From Coleophoma eucalyptorum (taxonomy: Eukaryota; Ascomycota; Leotiomycetes; Helotiales; Dermateaceae): a stretch of 64,000 bases of DNA. This document shows positions 1 through 11,672 of this stretch, one piece after another. The notes under the pieces are model-generated. The model had not been told where the DNA came from, did not search any database, and worked only from the letters and a program-made list of their open reading frames with translations. A program made the translations under genes and the position numbers. The DNA lies in contig JALRME010000001.1 of NCBI GenBank assembly GCA_026120035.1, forward strand, positions 1,749,909 through 1,813,908, written 5' to 3'. Each line of letters begins with the position of its first letter. The stretch's first letter is position 1.

Positions 1-765
1 ATGACCGACCTGGCGGTTGCTTTAAATCAGACGAGTTATGCGAGGTGAGTTTTCTTATACTATAGTTGTAAGATATGATGTTCGTAACTAACATACCCAT
101 AGAGAAACGTATGATACCCCCAGATATCCTCATCCTGAAAGCTCTTGTAGTATCAATCAACTAACACGAGCTCACTCGGCAGGTTTAAGACCGTTACATT
201 CAAGAACGATCCCGACCTTATCAAGCAAATAATCGGATACTTCATCGAAGAAGCAACCTCTGTGCTGGATATCCCAGGCATAGCACCCGCTTTCGCATTC
301 CAGCCGCTATCCCTGAACATCATCGCACACATGACGAAGAACGGAGGGAATGTCCTCGGGCTGTCCGCCACAGACGAGCCATTGACAAGTAAGAGATCTC
401 ACCCCACTCTCCTTCCTCCTTCTGCAAATTTTCAGGTCTCGGATAAGAGAATAACCCCAACATCGTAAAGAGATGACCGTAACTAACTATCTCGGCCAGT
501 TATGAATCTCAACTGGGGTTGGACATCCGCCAGTGACGACGCTGAGGTGTTCAGTGCCATCAACCGCTTCGTGTCCCGGAGTGTCGCGCTCGCCAAATCT
601 CTGGATCTGGATAACGACTTCATTTACATGAACTATGCAAGTCTTGACCAAGATGTGTTTTCAGGGTACGGTGCAGCGAGTAAAGCGAGGTTGGAAGGCG
701 TAAAGGAGAAGTATGATCCGCAAAATGTGTTTGGGAGGTTGCAGCCGGGGTATTTCAAGTTGTAG
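1..765 (+). CDS. FAD-linked oxidoreductase, C-terminal part (BBE domain), 5' end outside the window
   Basis: This is the 3' end of a secreted-type flavoprotein oxidase of the berberine bridge/PCMH family, which oxidises small substrates with a bound FAD. Exons read ..44, 183-388 and 500-765, with introns 45-182 and 389-499; the frame stays open across both, and codons split as AG|G and A|TT. The last 50 residues match the BBE domain: an N-Y-A near the start, then D-V-F-x-G-Y-G, a K-x-K-Y-D-P-x-N-V-F core and a terminal L-Q-P-G-Y-F-K-L. The family is usually 450-550 residues and only about 171 are here, so the FAD-binding PCMH half lies upstream. The ATG at base 1 is probably internal. No substrate can be deduced. 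Such genes are common in fungal accessory and secondary-metabolite regions. Confidence 0.85.
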
Positions 766-3700
766 CTGGGGTCTGGGAGGAAGCTGGACTGGTAATTGAA
801 CCAATTTCTTGACTGGGAATATTGCAGAATTGTCGATGAGATGTTGCAAAGGTTGCTCTGCTTATGATCAATGTTAATTAACTGATTGATCAGAGCGTAA
901 GATGGCTACACCAGTGAGGTAGCCGTGCAGTGAAGTCGCCTTTGACGACGCAAGAAGGGCGCCTTTAACACAAATGATGAGATAAGAATCTACTTTCTAA
1001 ATGTTGCGGCAAATGGAGGATAAATCGTACCCTGCAGCTTTGATTTTGCAGACCTGCTGAAGCATTTTGCAATACATGTTGATCCTCGGGAACGAGTGCT
1101 AGGAAAAGGACCGAGAAAGAATATTGGAATGAGGGAAGAGAATTTCAAGGAAGGCAATACAGAGCCAAGCCCTAATTGATAAAATACAGGGCTTAACTTA
1201 TGAGTGTAGTCTTGAGCATCTGGACGTTGTAAAGGGCAGTCCAGTCACTGAAAGGGACTTGGTTAAGGTTCTCTGATGGCCAGATAGACTTGTTGACAGA
1301 ACGCCACCATCTGTACAATGCCTTAAGATATCGGCCCTCTTTGATAAGGTGAAAGAGGTGGTTGCGTGATTGAGTAGGCACAACAGGGTGGGTAGATATG
1401 ATCGAGGGAAAAGGAAGCAATTCTATTAGCAACTTCGAAGCATCTGGCATCACGAAACAGATTGAATAGCAAGTAGGTACGGACGAAGGGATTTTGAGAG
1501 GTTCCATCTTTGGTTCCGTCTTGCGATTCCTGAAGTGTCGATACAGCAATTGTCCAGAAAACGGTAAGAGAAGGGCGAGAGGTCTGTGAGCTGAGATAGG
1601 AGGAATCATATTCAGAGGTGTAAATCTTGCTCTCTTGGCTAAGAAGCCGTTCATCCACCAGTGGGGAATTCACGCCAATCCGTGCTTGTCCGCTACGATG
1701 TTTATGAGTTTTGGATGAGAGTACCGACATGGAACATCTTCGGTGTCTCTTGGATTTTGTGGTTTTTCGGAGTTCGCCTTCATGTTGTTTAATGGGGTTT
1801 AAGGATACACTGCTTAATTAAAGTCTTTTGCGTGTAGACTTCTACGATCGATCATCAGACATTGACTTTCGATGCAGTCGCCAAAGATACGTAGCATCCA
1901 CAATTTCTCAAGGGCTGTTCTACCAACAAGTAGGCAACCACTAGGTTCTGTTAGCAATTCAATGTGGAACCCAACCCCAACCAACCAACAAGAACCAGAG
2001 GACAAGAGACAACAGGGAAAGTATGCAGTTGCCATGCAGGCTAGATATTGAAGAGTCCGCTCAGCCTTCAACAGGCATGTCTGTCATCTTTGCGATGTCA
2101 GATAATGCAATGCGAGGTGCTGTTCTGAAGTACTAGGTTTCTCCACAGCACGCACAGCGGCCACACACTCGGTCAGTGTATATGTCTGATGGTGTAAAGG
2201 ACCCAGAAAAGGATGATTTGTACTCGAGCCATTTGACAGGCGAGGACGTCGTGCAGTAATAATTGTGGTCATCACGTGGGTCATGCTCTGGTTTGACCGA
2301 GTGATGTTCGAAAGGGAAAAAAAAAAACAATGGCCTTAGCCCAGTGAATTCCGTCATTGTGCCTCTCTTGAGAAGCCAACTGCAAGACGCACACCATACC
2401 AGTCCGGCACCAGCGCAAGAAGACGAAAAGATTGTCACTTCTAGGCAGCCTGCCACTTTAGGTAAGCTGAGGTAAGAAATTCATAAGTGAATAAAGTCCG
2501 TCAAGTCGGAAAACCGCACAATTCAGTGGTAAGGCGCGGCATAATCTTCCCCTTCTGGGAGGTCAACTGTACCCTCAAAACCGGACCCTGGTGCTTCGCC
2601 TTCTCACGTTCTGCAGTTCCCCTACTTCGTACTTCGAGTACTTCGTATCCCCGAGCGCAACGCAATGATTGCTGCTACTCGTTCCGCCGTAGACAGAGAA
2701 ACAGATCCGCTGAGATTTGGCTGCATGAACGACGCGATACGGGTATGGGTGAGTAGAAGTTCGGATGGTGTGATTGGTCGACCAGAAGAGAGAGGGCCAA
2801 AGTGCGCACCATTGCTCCATTAGGTAGGAAGGTGGATTGGCAGAGGAAAAGAGGATGAGAAAATCAGGTGATTTGGATGTTGCTGGAGCCTCAAGCGCTT
2901 CCGTCTCGGGTATTGCTCCTCCACAATAGCAATAGAGCGTTTCACCTCGGATTTTGTCACATGTTGACTATCGTACTCAATCTTGAACATCCTCATTCCA
3001 AGTTTTCCCACACCTGCGTCATTGTTGGCCGTCGAAACACGATCCCCGGACGTGGCCGCCGTCAGCTCCATCAGAAGTGACTACCGCTCCTTTCCCCAAG
3101 TTGCCCCGATGAGAAAGGTAGTCAGGTGTAGCGACGATGGTGATGAAAGACAAGCATTATTGTGACAGACTCGACAGGCTACTTGTTTGCGTGGGCCAGG
3201 TTAGCCGACGGATTCCAAAGCCGGAATTTAGCCTCACTTATTGCATCACCACGGTTCACAGCAGTACTCGGTCAGCCAAGCTCAGCTCCTGTGCATATTC
3301 TGCCATTGAGCAAGCGCTTGCAGGTTTGCGACTGCAACGGATAAACCATTTTGTCGACAGCCTCGTTGGTGGATGCTACAGGCGGCGGAGAGCCAATGAG
3401 ACGGGAAATAAGATGAAGGGTTCTCCCCCATTCCCCATTCTTCGGAAGATGTTGGGAGAGAACCACATAACACAGTGGAGCATAACCTCCACGAAGCCCA
3501 CATACTTGACTCCAGCAGGGTCGGGGATATGGCAGGATCATACCCCCAGAGCGCCTCTTCGGTCAGCTCACCACGATCACATAGGTCTGAGAGTTGGTGA
3601 CTGAGGCTAAGGTGCTGCGGAGGCACGAGAGGCTCCATAAAACACCATCATCCTGCGAGTGTCGTGAGTGTATTTCGTTCGTGCTGTAACATCAAAATCG

Positions 3701-5621
3701 GGCATCGGTCCAACTCGGAGGTGCCTCGGTTCAACTTGGTCAAGGGTCCAAGGGTCTTCCTGACGTCGTTGTACTCAGTTATACCCACAACTTGAGACTA
3801 TGCCTTCACCTATTCGCGCTGGTGAGGAACGGAGACCCCACCCAACGTGTGATAGCGGGTGATAGTGAGATTTGATGATGGAGGTGGTGGTGGTTAGTGG
3901 TGGTTGTGATGGTAAGGAAGAGGGAACGGGGGTAGGATTATGAGGCCGGATAGGACGCGACAGGGTGGCAAGGCCGAGAGAAATCATAGATAGACGGAAC
4001 TAAAATCGAGATGGAAATTGGGGGGGGGGGGGAATGGGCGGACAATGATGAAATGAGGAAAAGAAAGAGTCTTCAAATTATCAGCAGTGTCGTCGGCAAT
4101 GGAGTAAATTGAATGATCAGGAGTTTTGTTGACTGAGTCGCTTCACTTTCAATGTCATTGCCGGGTGAGGAGGCAACGGGAACGGGAAGTCAAAAAAGCA
4201 CTGGACACACAGTAGAGACGGCGAGACGAGTGCCTCAGGTACCCAGTCCGGGTAAGGAATTTGCAAGGTCGGGTAGAGGTAGGAAGCAGTCAACAAGCCG
4301 AAGCATGTGCTTTGTCTGCCTGTATGTACTGCTGCTGCTGCTGCTGCTGCTGCGCCTGCGCCTGCGCCTGTACCTTGTCCCTAGGTACCTGGTAAGTATT
4401 ACCAATCTAGCATTGTACTTGCGGCGCAGAGTTTTCGCGGTTCAATTAAGCTCATGCTGAAAGGCTTTTCGCAGCCAAGCCGTCTTGTGCCCGACAAAGC
4501 AATGCTCAGCAGCGCCAAAGCCGCTCGCTACGACTAAGTTGCCCTTGGCACCAGCAATACTTCCCCTTACCGTTATCTACACCTACGCAATGCCGACAGC
4601 AACACAGACACCGACCGACGCCCTCACCACCGGACCCAACCCAACGCGACTCAACCCAACGAACCACCATGGGAGTCGCCCTCAGCGTCATCACAGCAGC
4701 GAAAACCCTCCTCCCGTCTTGGCCACCACCTACAGTAGCATCACAATCTAATCTGCCCTCCCAGGTATCTCTCCAGTCTTCTCCACCAATAACACCCCAC
4801 AAGACGCCTATGACGTTGCTGGGATCCACCAACCTGCTGCACCGTTGTCTGTTTTCCACCAGCCAAACGAGACGCCATCCCGGTCGATCGCACTAAAGGC
4901 ACGATGCAGCTAGAGAAAGTAAGTAAACCGACAGGTTCAGTTTTGCCAGCCCCGTCTCCATTCTTTCCATCCAATCTCCAGGCTCTCGTACGATGCACCG
5001 TGGACACCGCCCTTTGCAATGGGCGAAGGACATGTCGATCTGCGACTGACTCGAGAGTATGTCTATCACCGCCCGGCGTCGGCTAATTCTCCAGCTGGTG
5101 CGGCGTGCTAGGCGACGGACTGCACGCAGCAGTCCCAGCCGTCGCAGCATCAATTGTGGAGGGCCTCATCCTTCGGATTGCCAATCTCTGCAACCCCTTG
5201 CCCGAAATGTGGATAGTCTGACGCTCCGAGTCTTCTCCACAGACATGCTGGGCGGCCTGTACTGCCTGTACTATCTGCTTTGTTTGCTACCAAACCAATG
5301 TTGTGAGCTGCGGTGCTCGAATTCTTGGACGAGCAGCGCGCGAGCGAGGATGTTGGTCACGGATGGCGACATGGGACTGACTGCGAGAAAACTATATACA
5401 TCGAGCCTCCCTCCCAGCTTTTCTCATCTTTTCTCTTCTCTTCTCCAGTTCCAGCGTCCGCATTCACATGCCCCTCCTCCCCTTCGCGAGATACCCCAGA
5501 CCTCCATAAGAGAAGTCGTCGCTAAAGGTAGCAAGCACAATTACCCTCCGCCCATACCATTGAACCCAACCCGCGGGTCTCTATACATGCTGAACCCGAG
5601 TCTTACACAACTCCCAACATC
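766..5621. other. Long intergenic region and transporter leader
   Basis: There is no gene here that I can defend. Several stop-free stretches exist on both strands but none shows a recognisable family or a spliced continuation. The most coding-like is on the minus strand at about 1195-1783, broken across two frames (see findings). Simple repeats include a 13-base G run at 4020-4032 and CTG/CGCCTG triplet repeats at 4329-4370. From about 4480 the plus strand becomes C-rich and then CT-rich (about 5400-5460), as in strong filamentous-fungal core promoters, which fits a promoter and 5' leader for the transporter at 5622. Confidence 0.6.
4329..4370. repeat. CTG then CGCCTG microsatellite
   Basis: Seven to eight CTG triplets run directly into three copies of a six-base CGCCTG unit. 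It lies in non-coding DNA about 1.3 kb before the transporter start. Confidence 0.9.
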
Positions 5622-7427
5622 ATGTCTCCTTCCAAGAGCGCCTCCCCCGCCAGCTCTGGCCATCAAACCTACATGGGTTTGAAGGGTCGCCGTCTCGGCC
5701 TCGCCATTTCGACCATTGCAACCACCGGCTTCTTGCTCTTTGGTTACGATCAGGGTGTGATGAGTGGTATCATCACTGCTGTCCCCTTCAACACCTTCTT
5801 CCCCGAGACCGATGGCAGCTCTGTCTACCAAGGCTTCGTCACAGCCATTTACGAAATTGGATGTCTGCTCGGAGCCTGTTTCATCCTTACCTTTGGAGAC
5901 CGTCTTGGTCGCCGCAAGTCTGTAAGTTGTCTGGAGCTGCTTTGCTTGGTCGCGTAACTAACACCCAGCCTCTAGATCATGATCGGTGGAATCATTATGA
6001 TTCTTGGTGTCATTATTCAAGTCACCCCATCCATGGGTCACAAACAAACCGTACAGTTCATTATCGGACGAACAATCACTGGAGTCGGTAACGGAATCAA
6101 CACCTCTACCATTCCAACCTACCAGGCCGAATGTAGTCGAACAACCAACCGTGGATTGTTGATCTGTATTGAAGGAGGAATCATTGCCTTCGGAACCCTG
6201 ATCGCCTACTGGCTCGACTATGGTGCGTCTTACGGACCTGACAACTTGACCTGGAGATTCCCAATCGCCTTCCAGATTGTCTTCGGTATCATTCTTGTCG
6301 TCGGAATCTACTTCTTGCCAGAATCTCCAAGATGGCTCTTGACCAAGGACCGCCACGAGGAGGGTTTGAACGTCATTGCTGCCATCTACGGTCTGGAAAC
6401 TACCGATGAGGAGACCAAGCTCCAGAAGACCATTATCATGGACAGTATTGCAGCCAGCGGACACGCCGGTGGACACACCCCATACTCTGCCCTCTTCACC
6501 GGTGGTAAGACTCAACATTTCCGCCGCATGATGCTCGGTGCCTCTTCTCAATTCATGCAACAACTCGGAGGTTGCAATGCCGTCATCTACTACTTCCCAA
6601 CTCTCTTCCAAAATGCCATCGGTACCAGCCACAACCTTGCTCTCCTGCTCGGTGGTGTCAACATGATCGTGTATGCTGCTTTCGCCACCACTTCATGGTT
6701 CCTCATCGAGCGCGCTGGTCGCCGCAAGCTTTTCTTCTACGGAACTGTTGGCCAGTGCTTGAGCATGGTTCTTGTTTTCGCTTGTATGATTCCTGGTACT
6801 TCTAGCGCTGCCATCGGTGCTGGTGTTGGTCTCTTCACCTATATTGGATTCTTCGGTGCTACCTGGCTGCCACTCCCGTAAGCTCCCCTTCGTCTTTTCG
6901 GATAGAGAAATAGCTTTGCTAACCTGTGACATAGATGGTTGTACCCAGCCGAGATCAACCCTCTCCGCACTCGTGCACGCGCCAACGCATTGAGCACCAT
7001 CAGCAACTGGCTTTTCAACTTCTTGATCGTCATGGTCACCCCAGTCATGATCTCCTCCATCGGATGGGGAACCTACCTTTTCTTCGCTGTCGTCAACGCC
7101 TCCTTCATCCCCATCATCTACTTCTTCTACCCTGAGACCTCTCGTCGCTCGCTCGAGGAGATTGACTTGATCTTCGCCAAGGGATACCTCGAGAAGATCT
7201 CCTACGTCAAGGCCGCTGAGGAACTCCCAAGACTCAGCGATCGCGAGATCGAGCATATGGCTAGACAGTATGGCTTCATTGGAGCTGATGAAGAGACCAA
7301 GCTCGGATCCCGAAACAACAGCATCAATGAGAAGGGCGAGGCCACCGAGAGAGAGGGAACTCTCATGGGTGAACGTTCTGGCAGCGAAGCAACTGTGGCT
7401 GGTCACCAGGGTTTGCGCAATGACTAA
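5622..7427 (+). CDS. MFS sugar/polyol transporter (STL1-like branch)
   Basis: This is a proton-linked or facilitative sugar/polyol carrier of the plasma membrane, Major Facilitator sugar porter family. Exons are 5622-5921, 5976-6877 and 6935-7427, giving 564 residues, normal for the family. Visible signatures are F-G-Y-D-Q-G-V-M-S-G in the first membrane helix, G-D-R-L-G-R-R-K-S at the end of exon 1 (loop 2-3), G-R-x-x-x-G-x-G-N-G-I-N and P-x-Y-Q-A-E-x-S after it, P-E-S-P-R-W-L-L near residue 215, Q-Q-L-G-G-C-N-A near 294, and E-R-A-G-R-R-K in loop 8-9. Twelve hydrophobic helices fit. The N-T-S-T-I-P, R-G-L-L and I-A-F-G-T-x-I-A-Y-W blocks resemble yeast Stl1 (glycerol/H+ symporter) more than the Hxt group; this subfamily call is from memory. 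The C-terminal tail is acidic and hydrophilic. The substrate is uncertain. Confidence 0.93.
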
Positions 7428-8693
7428 ATGGACGATGAGGTGAGCTAGACTCCCGTCGTCTACATCTTTTCCTCTACACTGAGATGAGAGAGAAACGAGA
7501 CAATCCTAGCGATGTCTGAGGGATCGGACTTTTTTCCACAGTAATGACTACGACGACCAAATACCCCTCCGAAAGGAAAAAGAATGGCGCCACGAAAGTG
7601 GGGATTGGAACTGGATATAGGAGTTACATGTTTTCTTTCTTTTAGCATATCCACCTACACATACAACATACATACTTCACAGGTATCATGGTTCTGGTGT
7701 TGGATGCATAGCGAAATTTCCTCTTTCCTTTTTTAGCTTAGCGATCTCTTTTTGATATTTGTATATCAGAAGGGGTTGTTTGACAGCTTTTTTTTCTGTT
7801 GTTTTTTGAGTTCTGTTTTATATAATAGGCTCGCTGAGATACCAAGACCCATTTCGCATATATAGGTTTCAGAAGATTGAAGATAAAGGGTACATAGACG
7901 CATCATAGACTTTCAATAGATATGGCGACAATGAAAATAAAGATATATATCCGTTAATTCAAAATAATGTCACTACCTGTCTCTGTACTTGTTTCCTTCT
8001 TATCTGTTTACTCAGTCCGTATACGTATATACTTTGGTGAGTAAATGGCTATGGTTTAACGATACCCCTAAGCTCTGACTTGATCAATATTCATCGTGCT
8101 CCTGACCTATCCCATCCCATCCCATCCCAGCCAATCTCAAGCCACCCTTATTTTGACTTACATGGAGTTTAAAGAGCTCACAGAATGCAGTGTACTCTGC
8201 CATCCAATCTCAGATCCTCCCCAGCTCAACTCAACCTTCTCTTATCAATAACCCCCATCCAACCAAACTCCCATCATGTAATCTCCAGCGTACTCGGCTG
8301 AACAAATAAAGCAACTCCCCTCTGCAACGTGCTTCGGCGCGTCGTCAGCCATCCAAATTGCCCTCATTTGAAATAAGACGAATGTGGTGCGAGGGGGAGG
8401 GGGAGAGACAAAGACCGGAAAAACTACACAGCTTTCCAACTCGAAAGAGAAACCAGCCAACCTAATCACCTACCACCTTGCAACCCCGAATCCTCTTCTC
8501 AGTCCAAGCCAGCCAGCCAGAGAGGAACGGCCCAAGCAAACCTCCTCTCCGAAGTTCCTTTTTCTCCTGCATTTCTCCCCGCTCCTTTGCCAAACGGTCT
8601 TGAATCTCGCCTCGGCCGCCTTGTGAGGAGTTACAATCCTATCAAGAGAGGTCAAAATCCCCGGACCTAATGTAAGCAAGCATGAGAGAGGAA

Positions 8694-8742
8694 GAAAGAT
8701 AGAGATAGAGACAGAGACAGAGACAGAGAGAGAGAGAGAGGG
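8694..8742. repeat. Purine microsatellite (AGATAG, AGACAG, AG)
   Basis: A plus-strand purine tract passes from GATAGA units through GACAGA units to pure AG dinucleotides. It lies within 150 bases of a long pyrimidine tract of opposite strand bias. Confidence 0.85.
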
Positions 8743-8880
8743 AGGAGCGAGCCAAGCACCAGTAAGTATCTCAAATCCCCCTCGGCTCAATGGATTGGAA
8801 GCCAGTACGAGATAGTTCACAGCATCACTCCCCGTCCAACCAATCAAGCCCCCTCAGGAGCTGCCGCACCAACTTCCCTT

Positions 8881-8970
8881 CTTTCGCCCTTGCCTTTTTT
8901 TCCCTTCCCTTCTTTTCTTTTCTTTTCTTTTCTGTTCTTTTCTGTTCTTTCTTTTTTCTTTCTTTTTGTT
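8881..8970. repeat. Pyrimidine tract with TTTTC units
   Basis: Around 90 bases are almost entirely C and T on the plus strand, with repeated TTTTC and TTTCTG units. No gene starts directly downstream, so a core-promoter role is not evident. Confidence 0.85.
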
Positions 8971-9401
8971 TTGCTTTGCTTCGGGGATTGCTAAACCGAA
9001 GGCAGGCTTACTTGCATTGCATGCATCTGCACTCCTCTCTGTACGGACAAGGCAGAGCAATCCATTCCCTTCTCGGGCTCCGGCTCTTGCGCCTGCACCT
9101 GCACCTGAACTTAAAAGGTCGTTTTTTTTTTCTCTTTCAAACTGCCGCGACCATAGCACCTGAACTACCTTGTTCTCTGCCAATGCCCCGCAGCCGGGGC
9201 ACTGAGAGGAGATGCCTGGCGCGGCACAGGCATGGAATGGTATGACATGGCATGACATGGGGTACATAGGACTGATCTCAAGCTTTACGGTTCAGAAGTG
9301 CATGATAATGGACCGCGAAATAAGAGAATGCGAATGTGGCAGGGACCGAGGTGAATAAGGTAAGAACTAGGATTGGTGAGCTGCGAGTAGGGCTTGATAG
9401 T

Positions 9402-9473
9402 GAGGCATATAGGATTGAGGCATATAGGGGTCGAGGCATATAGGGATTGAGGCATATTGGGATCGAGGCATAT
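9402..9473. repeat. Tandem repeat, period 15-16, core GAGGCATAT
   Basis: The nine-base core GAGGCATAT begins at 9402, 9417, 9433, 9449 and 9465, so five copies are spaced 15, 16, 16 and 16 bases apart. The spacers are variants of AGGGATT or GGGATC. It is non-coding as far as I can tell. Confidence 0.9.
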
Positions 9474-10025
9474 AAGAAATGAGGGCAGCAAGAAGGAAGA
9501 GCTGCATCGTCTACTAGCAAGAGTGGAAGATAGGGATGATCAGGACGTCCATGACTTGTCTGATATGCCGACAGACTATCCCGGATGAGAAGTAAAAGAA
9601 GTGGGCATGGATAGACCAAAGAATTAAATACGTTTTCAAGAGAAGTAAATAAACCTAAAAAGGTTTCAGTACACGCTCTGACGACGAACAAAAACCAGAT
9701 TATGACCCTCCGTGCAAATAGAATTGCTAAACATCCCAAAACCGACTCGCAGGCTATGCTTTCCAATCCAATGAGATACGCAATCCTCCCTGACAATAAA
9801 CGCCATGCATGCCAAAGACGCAGCAGAAAAAATCGAAGGAAAAGAGGCAGTTCTGCATGCAAATGTGACGATCTGGGGGTATCCTTTTTCTCTCTCTTAT
9901 TCCTTGTATCCTCTTCTTAATTTGTGAATGTCTCCTTTCGTCCGTCCCAAGCCAGTGCAAGGAGATTGTTTATTATTAGTATGTAATGAGTGCGTAGAAT
10001 CGTGAGTATGTTTGTATATGCGTGG

Positions 10026-11672
10026 TCATGATGGAGCGCCGGACAGTCTCGAGTTACCGGTATCTGTCCTGCCCTCGTCGGTTGGTGCAGGGTATAAAAT
10101 TTCGGGATCAGGAACTTGAATGTCAAGCTAGAAGACTAGTCAGTTCTGTATTTGCCATATAAGTCTAGGCAGCTCACATTCATGTACCCCGTCCTTCTCA
10201 AAGAAACGATCTTCGGCGCTAAAGAATAATCCGGGGCATCTTCGTCTTTCGACCTGGGTGACTTTCGTTCCATCTCAGCATTCCAGTCTTCCAAGAACTT
10301 CTCAACATTCCTTAACCTCGACTTCACACCCGTGAATCCAAGATCATCCCATATCCAGCCTGTGATCAAGCCCAAGAAGCCGTCTAGTATGTTCCTCGGA
10401 TTATAGGGATTGAAGGCTGGTACCAGTTCTCCATTGACTCTCTCTACCAATCGACGAAAGTCTTGCTCCGAAACCCCAGCTGGATCAAGAATTTCCGGAT
10501 AGAGATTGGAGAACGTCGGTGCCAAGTCTCCCTCTATCATCCAATCCCTTCGTATCCTAATTATACGCGTCGTTTTGTACAGCGGCGAAGAAAGTGGAAC
10601 ATGTGAGTTCATGTGTGGAAAGCATGGATGTTGAGGGCCCCATTCCTCCCCTGGCTCTGGTGCAGGGCCGTCTGATCCGATAATTGAGGTGTTGTTCGAA
10701 GACAATGCAGGCCCAATACCCGAAAGGTGACTATGGAGTGATGCATTGGATGTATTGACATTAGGAAGTCTGCTTGACTGATGTGATGTCCGGATATCAG
10801 GTCCGCGCTCAAGATCTGTAGACATATCTGCGATTTCTTTTCCCTTGCCCTTCAAATCACGAGAGATACTAATGCCTAGGGTAGCGGTACTTTGTCCTTG
10901 GGAAGCACTTTGCCCTCTCTTCCTGAAACCTGTGACCTTCTCTTCCGGCTTCTTCTCGATTCTCTGCGCAAAGTCGATCTCATCCACCGCTCTTCCCTTT
11001 CCTTTGTCCCTCTCACCTTCTTGGCGTGCAATTTCCAAAGAGCTTCGGCTTTTTCTTCGCTCGATATCGATGCTCACACTTCGTGGCAGAGATATTCGAT
11101 TCGCATTCGAGCTGGGTGAGCCGCTTCTTTCGATCTGTAAACTTGCTTTCGTGCTTGAACTGTGCCTACTCCGTCTTTGTTCCGGCAGTGTGAGCAAAGG
11201 ATAGTCACCACCAGCAGTACCTTCTTCCTTTATCTGGATTCCGGGATGCGAAAGGGGCACCGCAGCCTGAACCTCACTCTCTGCTCTTTTCCTGCGCTTT
11301 TGCGGTTCGGGAAAAATTGCACGGGTGGAGTTGGCCGGATTCCAGAGTCGTGAAGCGCTCTGTCTGCGGGTTTGTTCTCTGATTCGATTTGTAGCGACAC
11401 TGGATTGAGTATTCGTGCGATTGCGAAAGGGGGTGGTAGAATTCGAAGTGCCGATGAGAGCGTTGCGAAGACTCCAACGGGTCGGTGTTGTCACGCGGAC
11501 TTGAGGTCCTGTTGATGATGGCGACGGGACAGGTGAGGGATAGGAAGGTTGAAAGGTTGGCGAAGGGATGCGCGGGTTTGCCTCAGCATCAGGATCTATG
11601 GTGGTCGCAGGATGGTCGTCGTGAACAGTTGGGAAGCCTGCGGACGCCGTTGGAACAAAGGAGCCTCGCCGG
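10026..11672 (-). CDS. ERF4: Erf4 family protein (Ras palmitoyltransferase subunit), 5' exon unresolved
   Basis: Erf4/Shr5 partners the DHHC enzyme Erf2 at the ER/Golgi to palmitoylate Ras. Coding exons are 11672-10178 and 10127-10026, with a 50-base intron at 10177-10128. Splicing replaces a read-through end by a tail with D-I-Q-V-P-D-P-E-I-L-Y-P, which fits the frame exactly and looks conserved. The conserved domain is the last about 140 residues: R-I-R-R-D-W, then F-S-N-L-Y-P-E-I-L, a V-N-G-E-L-V-P-A-F-N-P block and N-I-L-D-G-F-L-G-L-I-T-G-W (Golgin A7/ERF4 domain). The first about 350 residues are Ser/Arg-rich and disordered, long compared with yeast Erf4 (about 240 residues). No ATG opens the frame. 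A TCTAG acceptor preceded by CCCTAAC (branch site) ends at 11673, so the start lies in an upstream exon whose donor I could not fix. Confidence 0.85.

Larger units (their letters stand above)
7428..10025. other. Intergenic region, transporter 3' UTR and repeat-rich spacer
   Basis: The first 500 bases are T-rich with several ATATAT and AATAAA-like signals (around 7930), as expected for the transporter 3' UTR and polyadenylation region. Beyond about 8100 it contains a CCCAT repeat (8110-8129), a purine AG/ACAG tract, a long pyrimidine tract and a 15-16-base tandem repeat, listed separately. No gene was recognised. Confidence 0.6.

Noticed and set aside
3137..3604. 155-codon plus-strand open frame
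   Set aside because: Its composition is not coding-like, the opposite strand is equally open, and there is no motif.
8881..9267. Lys/Arg/Glu-rich minus-strand open frame and Phe/Ser-rich plus-strand frame
   Set aside because: Both are translations of a pyrimidine tract and reflect low complexity rather than a gene.
9402..9473. CRISPR-like array
   Set aside because: The period is only 15-16 bases, spacers are similar to each other, the host is a eukaryote and no cas genes are present.
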